DNA of 64,000 nt from Stachybotrys elegans (GCA_020746835.1 JAGPNK010000018.1:124001-188000); one strand, 5' to 3'. Counted from the first letter of the stretch, positions 21,401-33,003 are shown. Program-made: numbers and translations. Notes: a model not told the origin generated them from the sequence alone.

Positions 21401-24355
21401 TCCAAACGAGGCCGCATTCCAGTTTGTCATCTTGGCGTCGCCCGAGGAGCTGCAGGTCTCTGTCGATAAACGCGATGGTTCTCACTGGGAGATCTTCGGT
21501 TGCAATGATGCTGTGACAGAGGGCGAGCACACGGTGTCCATGGTCTGTACCGACTTCACCGAGGAGAGCAACTGCCACAAGATTGGACTTGGTCACGGTG
21601 TGCCGGGCACAATCCTGCAGATGCCTCGCGGCTGCGGCCCAGGCAAATATGCAGTGGCCAAGGAGATGGTGCCCGCGGATGGTGATCACGCAACACTCTT
21701 GCCGCGCCACCTCGCTCATCTTGTTCCGCTGAAGCCCGTAGTGTACTCATTGACGTTTGACTATGACTTTCATCGTGTCCCGCGCGATCTCGGCAGTACG
21801 CAGATGCGCATCGACTTCAGCAACCAAGATGACTACTGGGACACTGTCGTCGCCGGATCCGTGTCGAAGAAAAAGAGGGGCCTCGGCAAGCGTACCCTCG
21901 CCGACGTGGGCGGCAGTCATGTTCGCTGGCTCGAGGAAGAATTTCGAGATGACTACCACTTTGGCGGGATGAGCAAGCGTGATCTAGAGGAGCGTTGGTT
22001 CGGCACAAGCATCCTCGAGTGGCTGGCTCAGCTCGTCAAGCCGGAGATTAAGCGCGAGTTCAACCATGTCTACGATGATACCATCACGGCGAAGCTCATT
22101 GATGAAAACTGGTCCTGCACAAAGGGAAATATCGGCTACGAGGGTCACCTGCTCGCCCAGGCTCTGCTCAGGGTAAAGGTCGAGTCAAGCTTTGGCTTCA
22201 CGCTGATTGTAAGCAAGCTGAGTCTGCCGCTCGACCTGAGCCAGAGCTACCTCACCTTCTATAACAAGGGCGAGATCACAGGCGTCATGACCCTTGAGGC
22301 AGTGGCCAAGGTATTTTACGAGAGAAAGGAGGTCATCTTGAACATTCCCTTTCCTGGCGCCTTCTTCAAGATCCCCGGTATCGCGACCATTGGGCCTCAG
22401 CTTACTGTTGAGGGGAGTATTGATGCTTCGGTTGCAGTCGCCGGGACGATTGAGACTAAGCTTGAGATTGCAAAGTGGGAGGTAAATACTACTCCCGTTT
22501 CTTCTCCCCCTTTCACCTCGCCCCTCTTCGTTTCCCTACGCCCCAACTACTCTCTGTTCATTACATTGCATCTCTCCTCTGTCTGTGTTCCTTTCATGCC
22601 TTGAATATTACTGATACTGTTCTTTAGGTCAGACAGGTTGTGCCGGATGGCGGTAATCCGGACTATGAGCCTCAAGAAATCGACGATGGCGAAACAAGTC
22701 TCGACCGAACAGGTGATTTTGATAACATCAAGAAGCCAGAGTTCTATGCCGGCATTGCGGTGTCAGGCGATGTTACAGCCCGGCTATCAGCTGCCGCCGA
22801 GTTTGGGATTCGCTTCGACAAAAGGTGGGAGGTCGATCCAGCCGCCGCCGCTGTAGTCGGCGAGGCTAAAGTTATGGCCAAGCTAAAGTCGGGCATTTCA
22901 ACGAGCGCGACCTGCCCATTTACCTTTGGTGTCGACGTGGGCGCTCGCTTGTACGCAAGGGTTCAGGCGCCTAGGGCCTTTGGCTGGTCTGGCATACCCG
23001 ATTTCCCTCTGACGCCGGAATGGAACAAAGGAGTCATCGAGGCAGGTACTTGCCCAGATCTAGGACCAATCCCCAACAAGCGAGATTTAGAGCATCGCAA
23101 CAACTCGAGACTGACAAAGAGAGGGGGTGTCTATGGCCCAGCATTGAGTATCCCTGTTGGCTCGTACTTTTGCCCTTCCTCGTCCAATCCAGATGAGACG
23201 GGAAGCAGCGACTGCTCATCCGTTAAGCCGGCTTGGGACCAAGATAAGTACCTAAATGAGAACTATGATGAACTCAGGAAGAGAAAGCGATCGGAGGACG
23301 AGGATGAGGAGCTGGACCTAATCGAAAGGTCAACCCATGATGCAGCTAATGACTTTAACCTCTTCGAGAGGAGCATTTCACCCAAGCCTATCAGTGTCTG
23401 CGAGCTGGAGACAACATTCAGGTATCCAACGGCGGGTTCAGTGCCCACAGGCAACAGTATCTACGGTTGGGTACAACCTGATGTGTGCGGCAGCTACAAC
23501 TGGGGTGGTCCACTACCTGCCCGAGTAGGGAACACGCAGTATGACTCGGAGCATATCCTCGAGGCCCAGATGATTACGCAGTTCTTCCAGCATCTCAACA
23601 ACAGACTACCCAATGTGAATCCGGATCCCACAGACCCTTCAGTCAGTATCAGCTTCTGCGACTATGTGAACATCATGTTCGACATTGACGCCATTGTGGC
23701 TCCCGGCCTGGATTCAGCACAGGGCGTCGGAGCGAGGCTGAAGCCGATCGATCATATTGCTGCACAATTTCCTACCAATACCTGGAAGGTAGAGGAATAT
23801 GTCCTCTTAGAACACGTCATCAACACACCCGCCAAGGGCAAGGCTTGGGGAACCGAGGGCAACATCATCAACACACAAGATTGGGTCGACTTAGCTGGAG
23901 AGTCTCCTGCGACAGCCCGGTCGATTCTCATACCGATGCGGACCCTCATCGGTTCTCGTCTGTATCACAGCGATTCTGAAATCCGTCGGATCATCCGTCT
24001 CCAAAAGGACAGGATCGGTGCCATCCTGGACATGCTGGATAACACTCTCCTGCCAAACAATCCACCCAGCGGCTATGCGCCTTGGCAGCCAGTGGGACTG
24101 CGATCCCAATGGGATACCTTCATGGCCGGTCAGTTTGCATCTGTCAAGACGAAGACTATGAGAATCATCAACGAGTTCTTGCCTAGGCTAGAGGCGATTT
24201 GGACGAGTGAGGACGTTCAAGAGATCTATGAGGAGGACGAGGACGATGATGATGACGTGGCGCAAAGGAAGCAAGAGGCTAGGGATTTGATCGACGATAT
24301 TGAAGCAATGGGTACTTTTCTGGAAGGGTTAGCAGATTGGTCGTCGCCTTTTTGA
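18500..24355 (+). CDS. Killer-toxin-like GH18 chitinase (subgroup C)
   Basis: Nine exons (18500-18636, 18693-18944, 18996-19121, 19174-19197, 19248-19398, 19446-19760, 19804-20009, 20072-22481, 22628-24355) give 1782 residues. After a signal peptide comes a hevein-type chitin-binding region (about 88-190; many Cys, CWSNCDAKAECG, CGKWGFCG). A GH18 domain (about 215-565) follows, with catalytic DGVDFDWE; the last Asp is D334 and the acid E336 is the first residue of exon 7. Cys-rich segments and a long C-terminal part come next. The whole resembles the subgroup C fungal chitinases related to the alpha/beta subunits of the yeast zymocin-type killer toxin. Many Lys-Arg sites imply Kex2 processing. 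The enzyme is secreted and hydrolyses chitin. It is paired head-to-head with a LysM gene. All reading frames are intact. Confidence 0.9.
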
Positions 24356-24543
24356 GTACAGATGTGATTGAATGACACAAGAGAATTCCTTCGACTTCCA
24401 TTCAAGCTGTTTAAACTTAGCAGTCAATTAGGTTAAGCTAATGCGTTGATGGAAATATTGAGATCCTCGACCCGCGGGTATTGATATCATTCCACCAGCC
24501 CACAACTGGCTCCGAAACTGCAGGTAACCTGTAGGCACAAGCC

Positions 24544-26031
24544 TCATTCAAGGAAGTCCTGCTTTATGCGCCTCCTCTCTTGCTTCTCAAAATCCAGGTA
24601 TTCCTGTTCTCCCAACTCCTCAAATAACATCATGACATCTTGACTGGGTCTCCAAGCACCCACTTGCCACTGGACCGATCCTTTCCCAGCCGCGTTACCA
24701 GAAACATACCGAAGACCCCATTTATACACACCTTCGTCACTCGTGTCTGGGAACGGCTCACCAACCACGTGCTCCCTATTCTCAGCTGGATACCACCATA
24801 GGTATGTGAATAGCTCTGCCTCCTCCAGTGCACCCATGTTCTTCACTGCCGAAGCGAACGCCGAGATAAGTGGCTCAATCTTGTCGGTAACGGGCTCGGT
24901 GCGGAACATGTCCGGCTGTGGCTCGCCACAGTCCGCGCTGGGATGGTAATTCCACTCTTCGTCAATCTCTTTATCCTCTGGTGTGTCTCTATGTGGAGGG
25001 TAATGCTCGTCTGAGACGATGAAGCCTTGGGGGTGGGGATTCTTGCCGTCGGGTCCGTCAAAATACCAGCTCCCATCTGGTCGGAACGGGTGAAACTCAA
25101 TGTAGAGTCGTCGCATGCGTGACCATGGTGCCTCGGGAGGAGGAAAGAGGTCGTCAGTGATGAACGCACGCAAGCTGAGCTCTTCCAGTTTTGTAGCTAG
25201 GGTACGCAAGCCCAGCGACACCGGGTCTCTCGCCGCCGGATACACAAGATTGGGCATCACACGCGAGTGATCTTCATCGGCCAAGGCTCTCGCTCTGAAA
25301 AAGTACAACTTGGCCTTTGTGAGGGTGGCTGGGATTCGCTGATCCAGCTCCTCGACGGCGGCGCCAAACTCGTGACGCGCATCTCGCCAGGGTCCCTCCC
25401 AGAGTCGCGTGTAGTGACGCTCAGTCCGACCTCCGACAGCGATTGGCATTCGCTCCCACAGCCAGGGACAGTTGATTTCTGTTGCCGAGGGCAGACGGAC
25501 TAGGCACTCCAAAGGCACGCGCAGAGAGATGGGCCGGGCACGGCCAAAGTGATATGGGTTATCGTGGTTGTTGGCTGTTAAAATGCGCAGTTTGTGCACA
25601 AATGGCAGCGTCGGGAGCGTCTCCGGATCTTGCAATGTCAAGCGGCGCGCGTGGTACAGGCGGTGGTGGCAATGTGGGTAAATGTCGAACGACTGGCCTC
25701 CGATTGTAACATGCACTGCGAGTCCTTTTTCTCCATCAATAGGGGCGAGGTTGGCCTCTTCGATAGAAGCCAAGGATCTGGCCTGAAAGGATGCTACCTC
25801 TGCGTACAACGCGTGTAGCTGCGCGGAAAATATCTTGCTAATCTCGGCGGTTTCTTCGGGCGTTTCGCGGCATGGGAGAGGGTCCTCGTCAGGATTCAGC
25901 TGCAGCGGCATCTCCAATTCGTAGCGCACATTCTCAAGCGGTCGCTGAACGCCTGCAAACTGACTAGAATTCTTTTCAATCGCTGCGCGAGCGACGACGT
26001 GGAAGTCCTTGTTGGGATCGAGAATCGCCAT
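24544..26031 (-). CDS. Uncharacterised fungal protein, 495 residues
   Basis: A single uninterrupted exon of 496 codons. There is no signal peptide, membrane segment or motif I can name. Composition is that of a soluble, acidic/proline-containing cytoplasmic protein. Conserved-looking Trp-rich phrases (CPWLWERMPIAVGG, YTRLWEGPWRDARHEFG) and a central leucine-rich part (LATKLEELSLRAF) recall hypothetical proteins widespread in Sordariomycetes, some of which carry an N-terminal F-box. I see no F-box here. It is convergent with the chitinase gene, 188 bp away. Confidence 0.75.
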   Translation of the reverse strand: MAILDPNKDFHVVARAAIEKNSSQFAGVQRPLENVRYELEMPLQLNPDEDPLPCRETPEETAEISKIFSAQLHALYAEVASFQARSLASIEEANLAPIDGEKGLAVHVTIGGQSFDIYPHCHHRLYHARRLTLQDPETLPTLPFVHKLRILTANNHDNPYHFGRARPISLRVPLECLVRLPSATEINCPWLWERMPIAVGGRTERHYTRLWEGPWRDARHEFGAAVEELDQRIPATLTKAKLYFFRARALADEDHSRVMPNLVYPAARDPVSLGLRTLATKLEELSLRAFITDDLFPPPEAPWSRMRRLYIEFHPFRPDGSWYFDGPDGKNPHPQGFIVSDEHYPPHRDTPEDKEIDEEWNYHPSADCGEPQPDMFRTEPVTDKIEPLISAFASAVKNMGALEEAELFTYLWWYPAENREHVVGEPFPDTSDEGVYKWGLRYVSGNAAGKGSVQWQVGAWRPSQDVMMLFEELGEQEYLDFEKQERRRIKQDFLE

Positions 26032-26337
26032 GATGACTGTGAGGGGCGATGATGATGTTGAGGTGAGGTGAGGTGAGGTGAAAATGAGGCGGGGTAGATT
26101 TCCCGCTTATTATTATATCAAGTGTACCGTAATACAGAGTGGCACAGCCTGAGTGGCAAGCCAATGGCTCATCATCCGTGATTCATTACTTGCAGGCCAA
26201 ATGACTGTTGGCGCCCGTTTCCGGCTCAATCATCTCCAATAACTTATACCTGCAGCTCCCAACCCACTCTTACCCCCTTCCAGATGAACAACTCTACCTC
26301 GCACTACATGCCTCGTTTCGCCAATCATGATATATCA
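26032..26337. other. Short spacer, promoter of the 495-residue protein
   Basis: A 306-bp region between the leader of the uncharacterised gene and the 3' end of the broken MFS gene. Besides the AGGTG microsatellite I see nothing notable. Confidence 0.5.
26061..26080. repeat. Pentanucleotide microsatellite (AGGTG)4
   Basis: Four perfect copies of AGGTG lie 30-49 bp upstream of the ATG of the 495-residue protein gene, in its 5' leader. Confidence 0.9.
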
Positions 26338-27935
26338 TTAGTAGACCCAGTAGAGCTTCTTCCTTAACCTTGGTCCAAAAACCCAGAGAAGAAACGGGGA
26401 CAAGATGCCCAGGCAGAGTCCGACGAAGGCGATGGTAGTGTTTCCCCAACCGTAGCCGAGGGCAGAGTACATGCTCGGGGCGAACAGAGGAAACAAGAAG
26501 GCGGCCAGGCTCCGGGGGAACTACGAGGCGGACAGTGCACTGCTTGTGTGGTCTGGGTAGGTGTCCATGACATACGCCTGCATGGGCATACCTGCAATCT
26601 GGGTGCCTGCCATGAAGAAGAAAATCCCGGTGTCGACGGCTGCCCAGTGCACGAGGTGCTCAGCGGTCCAGCCGTACACAAAGAGGCCAAGCGGACCTAG
26701 CACGGCGCCAGGAATCACGAGCGGCAGGCGGAACTCGGGCTGGTGCTCGCCATCAGCCGACCGCGCAACCATCCGCCGGTAGAGGATGTCCATGAGAGGG
26801 CCCCCGAGCTGAGAGCCGACAATCTCGCCGGCGGCGCAGGCGATGTAGTGCAGGCCGCTGATCTCGATGGACTGGTGGTAGTGCACGCTGTAGAGCTCGG
26901 CGAAGCTCGAGAGGACAATGTAGAGGATACCGTAGTTGAATGCGGAGATGAGTGACGAGGCCTGGATCACCGGGTTGCAGGCCAGGAGGCGCAGTGGGCG
27001 GGAGAGGTTTGTGCAGAGTATCATGAAAATGGAGCGATGGCGATCGTTCCTCTCGTCGAGAGTCTGGTACGACCTGCCCGTCTCGCGACGCAACTTGGCA
27101 GCGCGGCGCTTGAGGATCGTCGGGGCGTACGTTTCGCGGAAGGTGGTTAAGCAAAAGACAACCATCAGAGCCTGGAAGATAGACGTCGACCAGAACATCC
27201 AACGCCAGCTAGCCCGGCTTGTCATGAAGCCGCCGATGATGGGGCCGACGGCAACAGCGACCAAGGGTACAACGAGATAAATTCCCAGCGACCTGCCACG
27301 TTGCTCGGGTCGCCACACGTCGCCGAGGACACCGCCGGCGAGGGCATAGATGGAGCTGGCGCCTAAGCCGGCAACTGCAAGACTGACGGTTAGCTTTACC
27401 CGCTTAGAAAGAGATTGAGGGGTGTATGGTGTCAGAAGAAGAAACAACACGTACAGAGACGGGCGGCGATTAGAGTACCCTTGGTGGTGGCGAAGCCACA
27501 CACAATGTTCCAGATGAGAAACCATATGTTGGAAGAATGCAAAACGACTCGCCGACCGTATAGCTCAGACAGAGGCCCAATGAGAAGGGGTCCAAAGGCG
27601 GTGGCCAGTAAGTATATGGACAAGGACATGGCGGCTTCGGTCGGGTTCATGTTGAGCTCGGCGGCTATCAGGGGCAAGGCAGGCGCCATAATAGTCGACA
27701 CCATGATTCGATTGAAGCCGGTTGCGGAGAGTACGTTAGTCACGGCCCATTTCTGTCGGTCGGGCCATTGCTTGGGGTTCTCGGAATCGTGAGGCTCTGC
27801 GAAAGCGACAATGAACGATTCCCGGTCGTTCGACTTGGGTGCAAGAGTGATGGGGGCCATCTCCACGTCTGTCCTGGTCGGGTAGATAGCCGTCTCGGCC
27901 GTCTCGGCGGGATTCTGGGCATCTTTCGTCGACAT
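26338..27935 (-). pseudogene. MFS drug:H+ antiporter gene with in-frame stop
   Basis: Exon 1 (27935-27455) and exon 2 (27374-26338) flank an 80-nt intron. The protein is a DHA1-type major facilitator: motif A-like GPLSELYGRRVVL, then RLFAGLGASSIYALAGG and VAVGPIIGGFMTSRASWRW, with about 12 hydrophobic segments. At 26523-26521 the frame meets TAG after SSALSAS, where relatives usually have Gln. Beyond the TAG the same frame stays open for about 60 codons with a normal MFS ending (LAAFLFPLFAPSMY, GYGWGNTTIAFVGLCLG) and a proper stop at 26338. A single CAG-to-TAG change explains this. The gene is probably inactive or makes a protein lacking the last two membrane helices; readthrough or an assembly error are alternatives. 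ATG at 27959 is an alternative start. Confidence 0.75.
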
Positions 27936-28844
27936 GGTGAATGCGATGATGGCACACAACTGTCTATTCTGACCTTCAAGCGTTGTAGTTTGTTAGAGCA
28001 AGGTTCGACCCAGATTGTTTTTGTTTTTCCTTTCTTGGCCAACCGCCAGGCTGGTTGTGTATGAGCAGAGCCAAGAGAAGGGTGAGAAGGCGGAGAGAGA
28101 AACAAAGAGACGGAAAAGAAGGGGGAAACCAAGAGTGATAGCGTGAAGGAGCTCAAGGGAAAGATGGGGATAGTGGGATGGGTCCAAGAATTTCGATCTG
28201 ATAAGCAAGTCGGTTAGTACAAGTAGCAGGGGTATGAATCCATCGGCGACATTCAGCTTACAATGGCGGCAGCATCATCAATGGTAGGGCTAAAACCACT
28301 GATCTTACCTCAGCTCCTGAAATTGAATCGACATTCCCCGTAGCAGCATTCGCTGAGGCGTAATTCCAACTCACCTCTCCAGCGGCTTGGAGTCGATTAC
28401 GATCAAGGTCATTGTGCCTACCCACCCAGAGAAGTTACGTGATTCGATCGAGACTTCTCGAGTCTACGCTCCAGGTTTCTCCTTGTCAGCCAAGCATACG
28501 GCTCGACAACATAGTGTATGCCCAAGTGCATGTATCCACGGAGCAAGGCGGTGCGTTTGAGAAGTCATCAATCGACAATGCGAATCATACCAATGTATGT
28601 TTAATGACAGAAAACGTTCAGCTCCTAGAGGTTCTAAGAATGAACTACTTAGAAATTAGGCTTTACCAATAAACCATATACTTCAGTCGCATAGATATAT
28701 TAGACACACGCAAGATAATCACGTTTAATTCTGAGTCTATTGTCTTAGTATATACCTTCACACGCATAAGCAGAGTTCCACGGTAAATCACCATAACACA
28801 GCTATTCCCCCACCATTTCATAAGACGTCTCTGCATACGACACT
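27936..28844. other. Intergenic, promoter of the broken MFS gene
   Basis: About 0.9 kb between the MFS start and the 3' end of the next gene. It includes a purine-rich tract around 28070-28130 (pyrimidine-rich leader on the minus strand). No gene is supported. Confidence 0.5.
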
Positions 28845-30164
28845 TTACACATGACTGTTACAGTGAACAACATCCACATTTCGAGTGATGATGACAGCAT
28901 TCTTCCCGTCCACTGGGTATTCCTTTGTGTTGGCACTGACTGTACTTGAAAATTGTTTCTGATCCTGAACCACAAGTTCCAGTTCATCTTCAATATCCCC
29001 AGGACGTGAGGACATAAATTGTCTACTCCGGGAACCTTGGCCCGAATATGTTTGTATGTAGCCATTAGTGTTGCGGTTGCCAGTGGACTGAAGGGTAGAA
29101 GATCGCATGATGAGAGATTTGAGACCTGGAAGAGAGACGACGATAATTGCTGTACAAATCTCGATTGTACACCAAGCATCTAGTCAACGCGTTAGCCCTG
29201 GTACAGAAGAACGACGGTGACATCCACCAGGGAGTCGGGGTTAACATACTACCGGATGCGTCATCAAGGTTGTAGTCTGTTACAATGTACGTGGTGAACC
29301 TAGCCGCACTGACAAGTATCGTGATCATTCCCAGAGAGAAGACACCGGCCAGGCCAATCTTTTGCCGTCGGTGAAGCTTTAGACAGTTTAGGATAAAAAA
29401 GGGCAGACAAAAGACTGGCAGGCAGTGTTAACAACGGTGCATACAAACATAGGCTCGCGACTCACGCATTAAATCAGTGAAGATGTTGAGAACCCAGTTC
29501 AGAATGAAAAGAGGATATGAGTTCCACATGGAATTCAGCTGGTTCTCCAAAGACCTATTTGTTTATTAGCGCAGATTATCAAGGCTTGGCAAATGTGAGT
29601 CGCACCAGTTATCGGAAATCGGTTGGGTTATCAGCGTGTCAGCTAGCAGTGTTGCCAGAAAGCAACTCCCCAAAATGCCGGTGCATATGTACAGGGCAAC
29701 TCTTAGTCTTCGGAAGCCCGAAGGAATCAACCACCAGTAAAATATAACAATGGATATTTTGGGCAGATAGAGGCCAATGTCGAAGCAGTAGGCCGAAACA
29801 AACACGACCTTGGCATCAAGAGTCAGCCAAACGAATCCCCTGATACAGGTACATGGACGACCAACCTTCAGATATTCAGTCGAGTCGGTTATTCCAATCT
29901 CGTCTAGAGGATGTTCTACCCCGATATTCAATGCGAGGATAGAGCAGATGAACCATCCAGAGGCGAAAATCCACGCGGCCCAAACAAAATAATCTGGCAA
30001 CGTGAGTGCACGCTGCTCGATACGAAGTCGAACCCAGATTCTCAGGAGAGTCACACAGAGCGCCAATCCAATCATGAATGCCTGAATGGCCTAGAGACAC
30101 GTTAGTACGACTTGTGCCAATACACGCATTAACGAATACTCACAATCGAGGTTGAGATCTCCAT
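28845..30164 (-). CDS. Rhodopsin-fold integral membrane protein, second gene
   Basis: Five exons (30164-30144, 30090-29606, 29554-29466, 29414-29253, 29179-28845) with introns of 53, 51, 51 and 73 nt give 363 residues. The first exon codes only seven residues (MEISTSI). Hydrophobic segments include AIQAFMIGLALCVTLLRIWV, YFVWAAWIFASGWFICSILA, RVALYICTGILGSCFLATLL and FILNWVLNIFTDLM. The cytoplasmic tail is hydrophilic. The layout is that of the fungal rhodopsin-domain (PTH11-like) family, as for the gene at 13.2 kb, but the two differ strongly in sequence. The role is unknown; a sensor function is the common hypothesis. Confidence 0.82.
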
Positions 30165-31019
30165 CTCGAGGGTTTTGCTAGTTCAGAATCCCAAAGAATT
30201 GTACAAGGGCCCGATCGACCGTCCACAGATGAGTCGCAGTTTTACCTGTCCGCAGCCATCGTGGAGACAAGATGTAGAAGAAACCACCGCCAATCGAGAG
30301 GGATAAGCCAGATTTAAGACGTGGACTTATAGTTCCCTTTCTCGCCACACACTAACTGACCCGTCGCTATCGTGAACTAGCAACAACCGCTATTGGATTT
30401 TAGCCTCGGGGCTTTATAGAATACCACCTAGTGCTCCGAGGAGCCTCCCATGACTCGCGAGCCATGCGGTTCCGCATCCCACTTCCGAATCATGTTATTG
30501 TTTCAGACACTCTAATTAACTGCTCGAGTCTGACAGAGAGCTTACCACTCAAAGCCGCCGCAATCATGTCGCGCCGTCTTACAGTCTTGGGCTTGCTTGA
30601 CATTGCTCCAAGATTATCGTCGGCTACGAAAGATCCGACAGCAACGCCTCCGAACAGAGACGATGATCCGTTTCTCAGGTATACCTCAGCAAGTGGGTAG
30701 AAAATACAAAAGATTGGAGCAAAGAAGCTTCCAAACATGACATCTGGCAACATACAATAGAGAGTCGCGAGATTGCTGAAGTGCCTTGGAAAGGAAAGGC
30801 GTCCGATGACATTCCACCTCGGGGTTATGAGGCACGGGACTTTTGGATTGTAAGCTCTTTATTGTCCGACAAATGGTATCCCCTCGGAAGTCGGAATCGT
30901 CCCGCAACGAGTCGCATGCGATGGTGATGAGGACCTGACCATCGTCCTTCTACGTGGGAGTCACAGCAACGATTCAGGGAGTAGCGCTATAACAGGAGCC
31001 AATAGCAGCCATTTACACC
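30165..31019. other. Intergenic, no gene seen
   Basis: Upstream region of the rhodopsin-fold gene. Short ORFs on both strands overlap and none has a recognisable feature. Confidence 0.45.
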
Positions 31020-31395
31020 ATGTGGACATTCCGCTCGCAGCAAAAGCCGGCGTTAACGCGGCGCTCCCCGAGCAGCCTTAGTTTACGGCGCTTGCGGCGG
31101 CCTTCCGGGTGGCTATCTACGACTTGCGGGACGACTAGCCAGTGTAGGAACAGATGTCAAGTCGAGCCCATAGGATCGGGCTTTAAGGCGCTCCAGATAA
31201 CCGCTGTAGAAGGAAGTTTGGGAGTTGTGGATCGTCTATTCACAGTCGGAGCGCCCGGACAAAGGTAGCCCGGCCGGGAACTTGTCCCCAGTTCGTGGTC
31301 CGACATCGCTCTATCTCGCCGCCTCTAGAGGAAATTGGAGGCCACCAGGCGGCCATTACTAGCCAAGGCAGATACCAATGCCTTATGACTTTAAG
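31020..31395 (+). pseudogene. Decayed ankyrin-repeat fragment
   Basis: Read on the plus strand across stops and shifts, the segment gives LAAKAGVNAALPEQP, FTALAAAF, then KALQITAVEGSLGVVDRLFTVGA and, after a frameshift, TSLYLAASRGN and EATRRPLLAKADTNAL. These match the ankyrin pattern (G-TAL-AAA-GG---VV--LL-AGAD-NA). Internal stops in the first part and the frame change show that it is a relic. The rest of the parent gene is not visible. Confidence 0.6.
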
Positions 31396-31879
31396 GGATA
31401 ATAGTGCTCCAAACGCCTTATTGAAAGAGACACTTGCATACCCACCGGCTCGTTAATGCTGTTATTACTCAGAATGACTATGAAGCTCCTACCAGGATTC
31501 TCCTTGGGTATGCTTTCCGAAGAAACTAGATGTGAGCTAGACAGAACGCGTATGCAGCCCGAAAGACATAAAACATTGGCTGCAGAGAAGAGGAAGGGTG
31601 GTGCCTACGCTGGGACAGCTATCATCCCTCTTAATGTACGGTCTGGACACACTATTGCTAAGCCCTGTGTCTGGGTATACTGCGCCTAGTTTGGGGGACA
31701 ATAACTTGTAGGGAAGCTCCACCATGGGCGAGCAGGACGGAGACCTGGATTAAAACCTCTACGATGCAAAGATGCCTAACTGGGCTGGCTATAGGTTGGT
31801 AGTGTGTTGCTGCACGGCGTACACTTCTCGGAATGGTAGCCGACTAGTTTTGTGATTTCTAAATGCTGGCTATTCTTGA

Positions 31880-31989
31880 GGAATAAAATTTCTTGGCCAC
31901 CGACGGACCTGACATTTTCTGCATGGCCGGAGGGAGCCTCCTTGAGCTCGCTGATCTGTATCCCGTTGGGGCACACGATCGGGAAATTT
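31880..31989 (-). repeat. Dispersed repeat, copy C
   Basis: The reverse complement resembles copies A (5246-5359) and B (63603-63716) and keeps the same frame with CPNGIQISELKEAPSG. It is more diverged than A and B are from each other. It lies immediately downstream of the bZIP-like gene, ending within 10 bp of its stop codon. Confidence 0.6.
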
Positions 31990-31996
31990 GTTCAGC

Positions 31997-33003
31997 TCAC
32001 ATCCTCAAGGGGTCCTCTCCCCTGCTTCGCCTCCACTTGTTCGTCATCTCAAGCGACTCCCCCTCGCAGCCCCAGAGCATCCAGCCCCATTTCCGCAAGA
32101 AGCCCTCCGACAGCTCCCAGCCGCTTGGATGCCAGACTGGCGACCAGACCACCACTCCACGCGCCTCGCACTCCGACGCCGCCGCTCCTTCGTATAATCC
32201 CCCTAGTAGATCAGAGGCAAAGTCCTCCTCGTCAAACTTCCCGCTCCACAGGATGAGGTTATTTCGCCAGGCTGCATGTGGCACTGCATCAATCCAGGCT
32301 GCGTGTGGCACCATGGTTTGGAGAGCAGTGGGCTTCAGGTTTGGCGGTACGTCAAACACATCGTCCATAGCAATGACGCGGAGGGCGCCCTCGGTGCAGT
32401 CATAGCTGTGGTTTGCCGATATTAGCTGCGCATTGGTCATGAAGGCGCGGAGCGTGTTAAGCTGCACAAGAATGATGAGGTGGTCTGCCGAAAGGGGAAA
32501 TATGATCCCTGAGGCGGATGCGCCCCGTGGAAACACGCCCTTGGTGCGGCAGCTGAACGCGAGAGCTCTAGACGCTGGCAAGATGGATACGGCTTGCTTA
32601 TCTTCGTCCCAACACGGCACACCCTCTTCCTGAGACATGACCGATTCTGCCTTGAGGGCTTGTCTGCGGCCTGCATAGAGCTTGTTAGCCCGGAGTAATA
32701 GGAGCCGGCCGTGCCAACATGAATACGTGATGATAGCAAAATGAGTAGTTCTGCATGATGTGAATGGATTTATCTTTACGCCACCTACGATATGCTCTCA
32801 TGTTCAGCCTGGTCTGTAGCCTGCGTCGTCTTTTGGTGTCTGTTACCCCCGTCCAGTCGTCGTCCTTGCCTCTAGCCTAGTTTTCTATCCTCAGCAACAA
32901 ATATCCTCTGCAAATGGCAGGCTAGACTCCAACAAACCTCGATAAGCTGGGACATGTCCTTGAGCTGGAACTCGGTCCTCGGGTGAGGTATGATGGATGT
33001 CAT
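31997..33003 (-). CDS. bZIP-like transcription factor with DUF3425 domain
   Basis: Three exons (33003-32938, 32876-32789, 32670-31997), introns 61 and 118 nt, 275 residues. Exon 2 and the first codons of exon 3 carry the acidic lead KDDDWTGVTD followed by a basic region KRRRRLQTRLNMRAYRRRQA (about residues 37-56), which matches the NRLNQRAYRRR consensus of this fungal bZIP-like family. Exon 3 is the DUF3425 domain: FPLSADHLIILVQLNTLRAF, TALQTMVPHAAWIDAVPHAA, NLILWSGKFDEEDFASDLLG and a C-terminal SEGFLRKWGWMLWGCEGES. It is likely a nuclear regulator with unknown targets. No classical leucine zipper is evident. Exon 1 is the least certain part, and ATGs at 33030 and 33072 are alternatives. Confidence 0.72.
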
